The notes beneath the pieces were generated by a model. The model was not told the origin of the DNA and made no database searches. It worked only from the letters and a program-made list of their open reading frames with translations. The translations under genes and the position numbers were made by a program. Source: Bradyrhizobium cytisi (lineage in GTDB: Bacteria > Pseudomonadota > Alphaproteobacteria > Rhizobiales > Xanthobacteraceae). Taken from it: DNA of 64,000 nt. Shown in pieces: positions 60,410 through 64,000 of the stretch. Within the stretch, counting starts at the first letter, position 1, and the number at the start of each line of letters is the position of its first letter. The DNA is taken from NCBI RefSeq assembly GCF_008123515.1, contig NZ_VSSR01000008.1, forward strand, positions 1 through 64,000, read 5' to 3'.

Positions 60410-62031
60410 GCCGCCTCCTCGCGTCGCATCCAGTCTTTAAGGATTGCTGCCGCCTGCATCTGATCGAGGCGGACGATCTGCTCCAGCCGCTTCTGCGGCG
60501 TACGCTGCATCTTGCCTTCGAGGTCCTCGACGAGGTTGAGCTCGGGGTCCTGGCTGTCGGCCAATGCGAGGGCCGAGGCAGCTTCGAGCTCGGCGGCCTC
60601 GGCGGCCTCGGTCTGCTCCTGCGCGGCGCGATGAGTCAGAATGCCGTTGACCGCGGGTCGAAGCCCGAACCAGACCAGCATCGAGGCGACAGCCAGGATC
60701 GTCACCGCGTTGATGACGCTACCGAGCTGCTTGTTCATCATCTCGACGAAGCTGATCGGCGGCACCGGCGCGAGCTCACGCGAGCCCTCCACGAAGTCGA
60801 CCGCAGTCACCTGGATCTGGTCGCCCCGCGCCTTGTCTAGTCCGCCTGCGGTCGCTGCGAGCTGGCTGATTTCGGCGAGCTTGCTGTCGACAATGGCCTG
60901 GTTGGTCTTGTCGCCGAGGTCGGCGACGAGCCGCGTGCGGTTGACCAGCACGGCGATGAAGAGTTTCTTGACCGAGTAACCGTCGCTGACGGTCGTCGTG
61001 GTCTTGGACGACACCTCGAAATTGGTAACGTCTTCGCGGCGCGTCTTGTCCTCGCTAGAGTTCTTGGTGCCGCCGGCGTTGACCTGCTGGTCCGGAAGGT
61101 TCTGCTGGACGGTCGTCGGCGTCGAGCGGTCGGCGTTCGACGACTTTTCGTTTTCGCGAACATTGCGGACCGAACGCTCGGCGCGGGTCTCCGGATCGTA
61201 GACCGTCTCGTTGATCTGGCGCTTGTCGGTGGAGAGCTGCGGCGCGACGCTGACCTCGAAATTGTCCAGGCCGAGATAGGGCGTCAGCGCCTTGCGGATG
61301 TTTTCCTGCACCATTCCGCCGACCGTCTTCTGGAGGCTCGCCATCTTGGTCGGCGCGGCGCTGACCTCGTCCTCTTCGGCCAGCAGCATCGAGCCGTCGG
61401 CATCGAGCACGGTGACCTTGTCGCGTGTCATGCCGGGAATGGCCGCCGCGACGAGATGGCGGATCGACTGCGCGGTGTGCGCCTCGAGCGCACCGTCTGT
61501 GCGCAGCACGACCGACGCGGAGGGTGGCTGCTGCGTCGCGCGGAATGAGCCGCGCACCGGCATCACGATGTGCACCCGCGCCGCCTTGACGCCCTTCATC
61601 AGCTGGACAGTGCGCGCGATCTCACCTTCAAGCGCGCGAAGCTTCGTGACCTCCTGCATGAAGGAGGTCAGCCCAAGCGATCCGATCTTGTCGAACAGCT
61701 CGTAGCCGGAATTGGCGCTGGTCGGCAGCCCCTTTTCGGCCAGCAGCATCCGCGCCTGCGCGGTCTGGCTCGGCCGTACCGAGACGGCATCGCCGGCTGC
61801 GCTGATATCGAAGGCAATGTTCTGCTCGCGCAGTGCGGCGCCGATACGCGTCACGTCTTCCCGGTTCAGGCCGGTATAGAGGGACTCGAATTCCGGTCGG
61901 CTCAGGTAATAAGCGCCCCCGACCACGGTGACGAGGACGGCGAAGCCGATCAATCCCAAGGCCATCAGACGTCGCGGCCCAAGTTCCAGCAGATTGTTGA
62001 GCAGCTGCTGTAGCTGCGCGCGACTGAACAT
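60406..62031 (-). CDS. fliF: Flagellar MS-ring protein FliF
   Basis: A 541-residue ring protein with two membrane helices (LMALGLIGFAVLVTVVGGAY near residue 30; VINAVTILAVASMLVWFGLR near 440). The periplasmic part has FESLYTGLNREDVTRIGAAL, LFDKIGSLGLTSFMQEVTKL and ARVHIVMPVRGSFRATQQPP; the C-terminal FliG-binding tail is LEQIVRLDQMQAAAILKDWM. I start it at the ATG at 62031 (gagg close upstream); an in-frame GTG at 62064 is an alternative. It is the first gene of the minus-strand flagellar operon. Confidence 0.94.
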   Translation of the reverse strand: MFSRAQLQQLLNNLLELGPRRLMALGLIGFAVLVTVVGGAYYLSRPEFESLYTGLNREDVTRIGAALREQNIAFDISAAGDAVSVRPSQTAQARMLLAEKGLPTSANSGYELFDKIGSLGLTSFMQEVTKLRALEGEIARTVQLMKGVKAARVHIVMPVRGSFRATQQPPSASVVLRTDGALEAHTAQSIRHLVAAAIPGMTRDKVTVLDADGSMLLAEEDEVSAAPTKMASLQKTVGGMVQENIRKALTPYLGLDNFEVSVAPQLSTDKRQINETVYDPETRAERSVRNVRENEKSSNADRSTPTTVQQNLPDQQVNAGGTKNSSEDKTRREDVTNFEVSSKTTTTVSDGYSVKKLFIAVLVNRTRLVADLGDKTNQAIVDSKLAEISQLAATAGGLDKARGDQIQVTAVDFVEGSRELAPVPPISFVEMMNKQLGSVINAVTILAVASMLVWFGLRPAVNGILTHRAAQEQTEAAEAAELEAASALALADSQDPELNLVEDLEGKMQRTPQKRLEQIVRLDQMQAAAILKDWMRREEAA

Positions 62032-62337
62032 ATGACCTCGTACCAATGCGAATGGTGAGGACACTCCGCTGTCAACCTTGCCTGAAGGTTGCGCGAAAAC
62101 GCGAGTGCGTCGCTTCGCAGGCGAGGCGATGCAGTTTTACAAGAACTTCGGACGACGCAGGCGGTCCGACGGCAATGGACTGGCGATCGAACGCGTCACC
62201 GCGCGATCGGCTGCAGCCTGCTGCATCAGGTCTGGCGTCAGGAGGTCGATTACGGGCACATCATGTGCCGTCACTTCCGCCGGTCACGGCGGGGGACCGT
62301 GCTCCCTTGGGAGCACGGTCGTCTTCGAAGCGGGAGC
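62032..62337. other. Intergenic region between flagellin and fliF genes
   Basis: About 300 bases between the first flagellin stop and the fliF start, both on the minus strand. It holds the flagellin hairpin at 62296-62319 and presumably the promoter of the fliF-led operon, probably a LafR target. I see no clear -35/-10 or other motif. Confidence 0.5.
62296..62319 (-). terminator. Hairpin downstream of the first flagellin gene
   Basis: ACCGTGCTCCC-tt-GGGAGCACGGT is a perfect 11-bp stem with a 2-base loop (4 in practice), 19 bases after the flagellin stop on the minus strand. No T tract follows, so it may act as a 3' stabilising hairpin as much as a terminator. Confidence 0.7.
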
Positions 62338-63246
62338 TTACTTGAACAGCGAGAGGATGCTCTGGCTGTTCTGGTTGGCGATCGAGAGCGCTTGAACACC
62401 GAGCTGCTGTTGGGTCTGTAGCGCCTGAAGGCGGGTGGATTCCGCGTTCATGTCGGCGTCGACGAGCTGACCGACACCGCGCGTCACCGAGTCCATCAAG
62501 GTCTTGACGAAATCCGTGTTGGTCGCAATCCGATTCTTGACGGCGCCGAGGTCGGCAGCAGCCGAAGCCACCGAGTTGATCGCAGCGGTGACCTTCGTGA
62601 TGTAGCCGCTGAGCGTGGTCTGGTCAGCCGCCGAATCGGTCAGCGTGCTGATGTCGATCGTGTTGACCGACGCGCCACCGCTCACGGTGTCCAGGATACC
62701 GGTGGTGGACGAGGTATAGAGCGAGTAGTTGGAGATCGTCAGGGTGATGGAGCCGATGGTCGGCGTGCCACCGACGCGGGAGAACGACGACACCAGGTCG
62801 AAGGTCGCCGGCGTAGCCGTCGTCGTGCTCAGCCAGTTCACGCCGTTGAAGGTTGCCGCCGCGGCGGTGCCCTGCATCTGCTGCTGGATCTGGGTGATGT
62901 CGGCCTGGATCTTGGTGCGGTCGATACCGGCGGTCTTGGCTTCGACCAGCAGCGCCTGCAGCTTGGTGAGGCCGCCGGTGTTGTCGCCCACAACCGCGGT
63001 CAGAGCGGTATATTCGGTGTCGACGGTCGCAGCCGACAGACCGAGCGAGTCGGAGACGGCGGAGAGCGCGGCGTTGTCCGCACGCATCGAGGTCGCGATC
63101 GACCAGTAGGCAGCGTTGTCCGAAGCGGTCGCGACGCGCTGGCCGGTCGAGATCCGGTTTTCGGTGGTCTGGAGGCTGGAGCTGACATTGCGCAGCGTCT
63201 GCAGCGCGGTCATTGCGGCGGAGTTGGTGAGAAGGCTGGAGCTCAT
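62338..63246 (-). CDS. lafA: Lateral-type flagellin (first of two tandem genes)
   Basis: A 302-residue filament protein. The conserved ends are LLTNSAAMTALQTLRNVSSS, then LQTTENRISTGQRVATASDN (N-terminal D0/D1 helices), and STRLQALQTQQQLGVQALSI, then ANQNSQSILSLFK at the C terminus. The variable D2/D3 region is very short, as in lateral flagellins of Bradyrhizobium. The ATG at 63246 is behind aaggggac. It shares a long identical block with the neighbouring flagellin gene. Confidence 0.93.
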   Translation of the reverse strand: MSSSLLTNSAAMTALQTLRNVSSSLQTTENRISTGQRVATASDNAAYWSIATSMRADNAALSAVSDSLGLSAATVDTEYTALTAVVGDNTGGLTKLQALLVEAKTAGIDRTKIQADITQIQQQMQGTAAAATFNGVNWLSTTTATPATFDLVSSFSRVGGTPTIGSITLTISNYSLYTSSTTGILDTVSGGASVNTIDISTLTDSAADQTTLSGYITKVTAAINSVASAAADLGAVKNRIATNTDFVKTLMDSVTRGVGQLVDADMNAESTRLQALQTQQQLGVQALSIANQNSQSILSLFK

Positions 63247-63469
63247 GTTTGACGTCCCCTTGAAAACGAATTGAAATTTTTGGGACATACCGGGCTTGCA
63301 CCGGTACGACAGGGCGGCATCATGCCTTTGGGCTGCGGAAAAGCGCGCTCAACCTGTCGTAACGGCGGCGATAGCATGCGGAGTTTGTGCGAAGCTTGTG
63401 GCTCCGTGACCGGACCGCAATTCGAGGCGCGAAATCGCGCCTTTGACGTTCGAACAACGCAGGCCAAAA
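63247..63469. promoter_or_regulatory. Spacer and leader upstream of the first flagellin gene
   Basis: About 220 bases between the two flagellin genes without a coding signal. It must hold the promoter and leader of the 62338-63246 gene if that is not read from the upstream flagellin. The 20 bases before the ATG contain the ribosome-binding site (aaggggac). I see no clear promoter boxes. Confidence 0.5.
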
Positions 63470-63503
63470 TGATAAGGGCCGCGCTTCGCGAGAAGCGCGG
63501 CCC
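63470..63503 (-). terminator. Rho-independent terminator of the second flagellin gene
   Basis: Perfect 11-bp stem (gggccgcgctt 63476-63486, aagcgcggccc 63493-63503, loop cgcgag). On the minus strand it is followed by TTATCATTTT. It lies about 20 bases after the flagellin stop at 63523, so the tandem flagellins are probably separate transcripts. Confidence 0.85.
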
Positions 63504-63522
63504 CCTCAGATGGTTTTCAGGC

Positions 63523-64000
63523 TTAGCGGAACAGCGAGAGGATGCTCTGGCTGTTCTGGTTGGCGATCGAGAGCGCCTGAACACCGAGCTGCTGCTGGGT
63601 CTGGAGCGCCTGGAGGCGGGTGGATTCTGCATTCATGTCGGCGTCGACGAGCTGACCGACACCGCGATTCACCGAGTCCATCAAGCTCTTGACGAAGTCC
63701 GTGTTGGTCGAGATGCGGTTCTTGACGGCACCGAGGTCGGCGGCCGCCGAAGCCACCGAGTTGATCGCAGCGGTGACCTGCGTGATGTAGCCGCTGAGCG
63801 TGGTCTGGTCAGCCGCCGAATCGGTCAGCGTGCTGATGTCGATCGTGTTGACCGACGCGCCACCGCTCACGGTGTCCAGGATACCGGTGGTGGACGAGGT
63901 ATAGAGCGAGTAGTTGGAGATCGTCAGGGTGATGGAGCCGATGGTCGGCGTGCCACCGACGCGGGAGAACGACGACACCAGGTCGAAGGTCGCCGGCGTA
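63523..64000 (-). CDS. lafA: Lateral-type flagellin (second tandem gene, cut by the window end)
   Basis: The visible 158 codons encode the C-terminal half of a second flagellin, from the FSRVGGTPTIGSITLTISNY region to QNSQSILSLFR. It differs from its neighbour at only a few residues (for example YITQVT for YITKVT, ISTNTDFVKSLMDSVNRGVG for IATNTDFVKTLMDSVTRGVG, final R for K). The N-terminal part lies beyond base 64000. Paralogous filament subunit of the same lateral flagellum. Confidence 0.92.
   Translation of the reverse strand, partial: TPATFDLVSSFSRVGGTPTIGSITLTISNYSLYTSSTTGILDTVSGGASVNTIDISTLTDSAADQTTLSGYITQVTAAINSVASAAADLGAVKNRISTNTDFVKSLMDSVNRGVGQLVDADMNAESTRLQALQTQQQLGVQALSIANQNSQSILSLFR

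Noticed and set aside
1..64000. CRISPR arrays, tRNA genes, insertion sequences or prophage genes
   Set aside because: Looked for on both strands by eye; the only repeats seen are the intergenic palindromes, the flgN-like tandem units and the flagellin duplication.

Overview
The window looks like a chromosomal segment of a Bradyrhizobium-type alphaproteobacterium. It is visibly GC-rich, carries many solute-binding transporters and degradative operons, contains palindromic intergenic repeats of a kind common in Bradyrhizobium, and its right third encodes a rhizobial flagellar system (MotC, FlaF, FlbT, FtcR/LafR-type regulator, tandem short flagellins). The assignment comes from gene content, not from a database search. 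I saw no tRNA, rRNA, CRISPR array, insertion sequence or phage gene.

Bases 1-43,200 are metabolic. An orphan solute-binding protein, a flavoprotein oxidoreductase and an IclR regulator (210-3981) are followed on the other strand by a long catabolic run (3984-11558): SDR, a split thiamine-diphosphate decarboxylase, GntR regulator, Asp/Glu-type racemase, DadA-like dehydrogenase, a second ThDP enzyme and a D-2-hydroxyacid dehydrogenase. A second orphan binding protein is divergent from it (11773-12609). This set could turn an amino acid into a 2-oxo acid and then an aldehyde; the substrate is unknown. Next come an MFS exporter, a tiny membrane protein, a crotonase/quinone oxidoreductase/HxlR group, and two overlapping carboxylesterases with a metabolite:H+ symporter and a divergent TetR regulator. 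A polyamine-type ABC importer with an amine-oxidising flavoprotein and a HAD hydrolase follows, with a divergent LysR regulator.

A hexuronate locus (29784-37703) holds uxuA, an idonate-type dehydrogenase, a TRAP transporter, a GntR regulator and, divergently, uxuB. A UxuR-like operator palindrome lies in the divergent gap and a large palindromic repeat sits between the TRAP binding-protein and small-permease genes. A few stand-alone genes (NTF2-like, two HAD/SDR-type enzymes, dienelactone hydrolase), a decayed MHS transporter, a MarR regulator with C-terminal cysteines and a membrane/coiled-coil protein fill 37.8-43.2 kb.

From 44.0 kb to the end is a lateral-type flagellar cluster. The regulator ftcR/lafR (+) has a structured leader and a strong terminator. 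Facing it is one minus-strand run with tiny gaps or overlaps: fliF, fliH-like, motB, motC, fliK, lytic transglycosylase, flgE, flgK, flgL, flaF, flbT, flgD, fliQ, flhA, fliR, fliJ-like, flgJ-like, flgN-like and a small membrane protein. Upstream of fliF lie two tandem flagellin genes sharing a block of about 220 identical bases; the second runs off the window. Switch, ATPase, flhB and rod genes are not present and must lie elsewhere.
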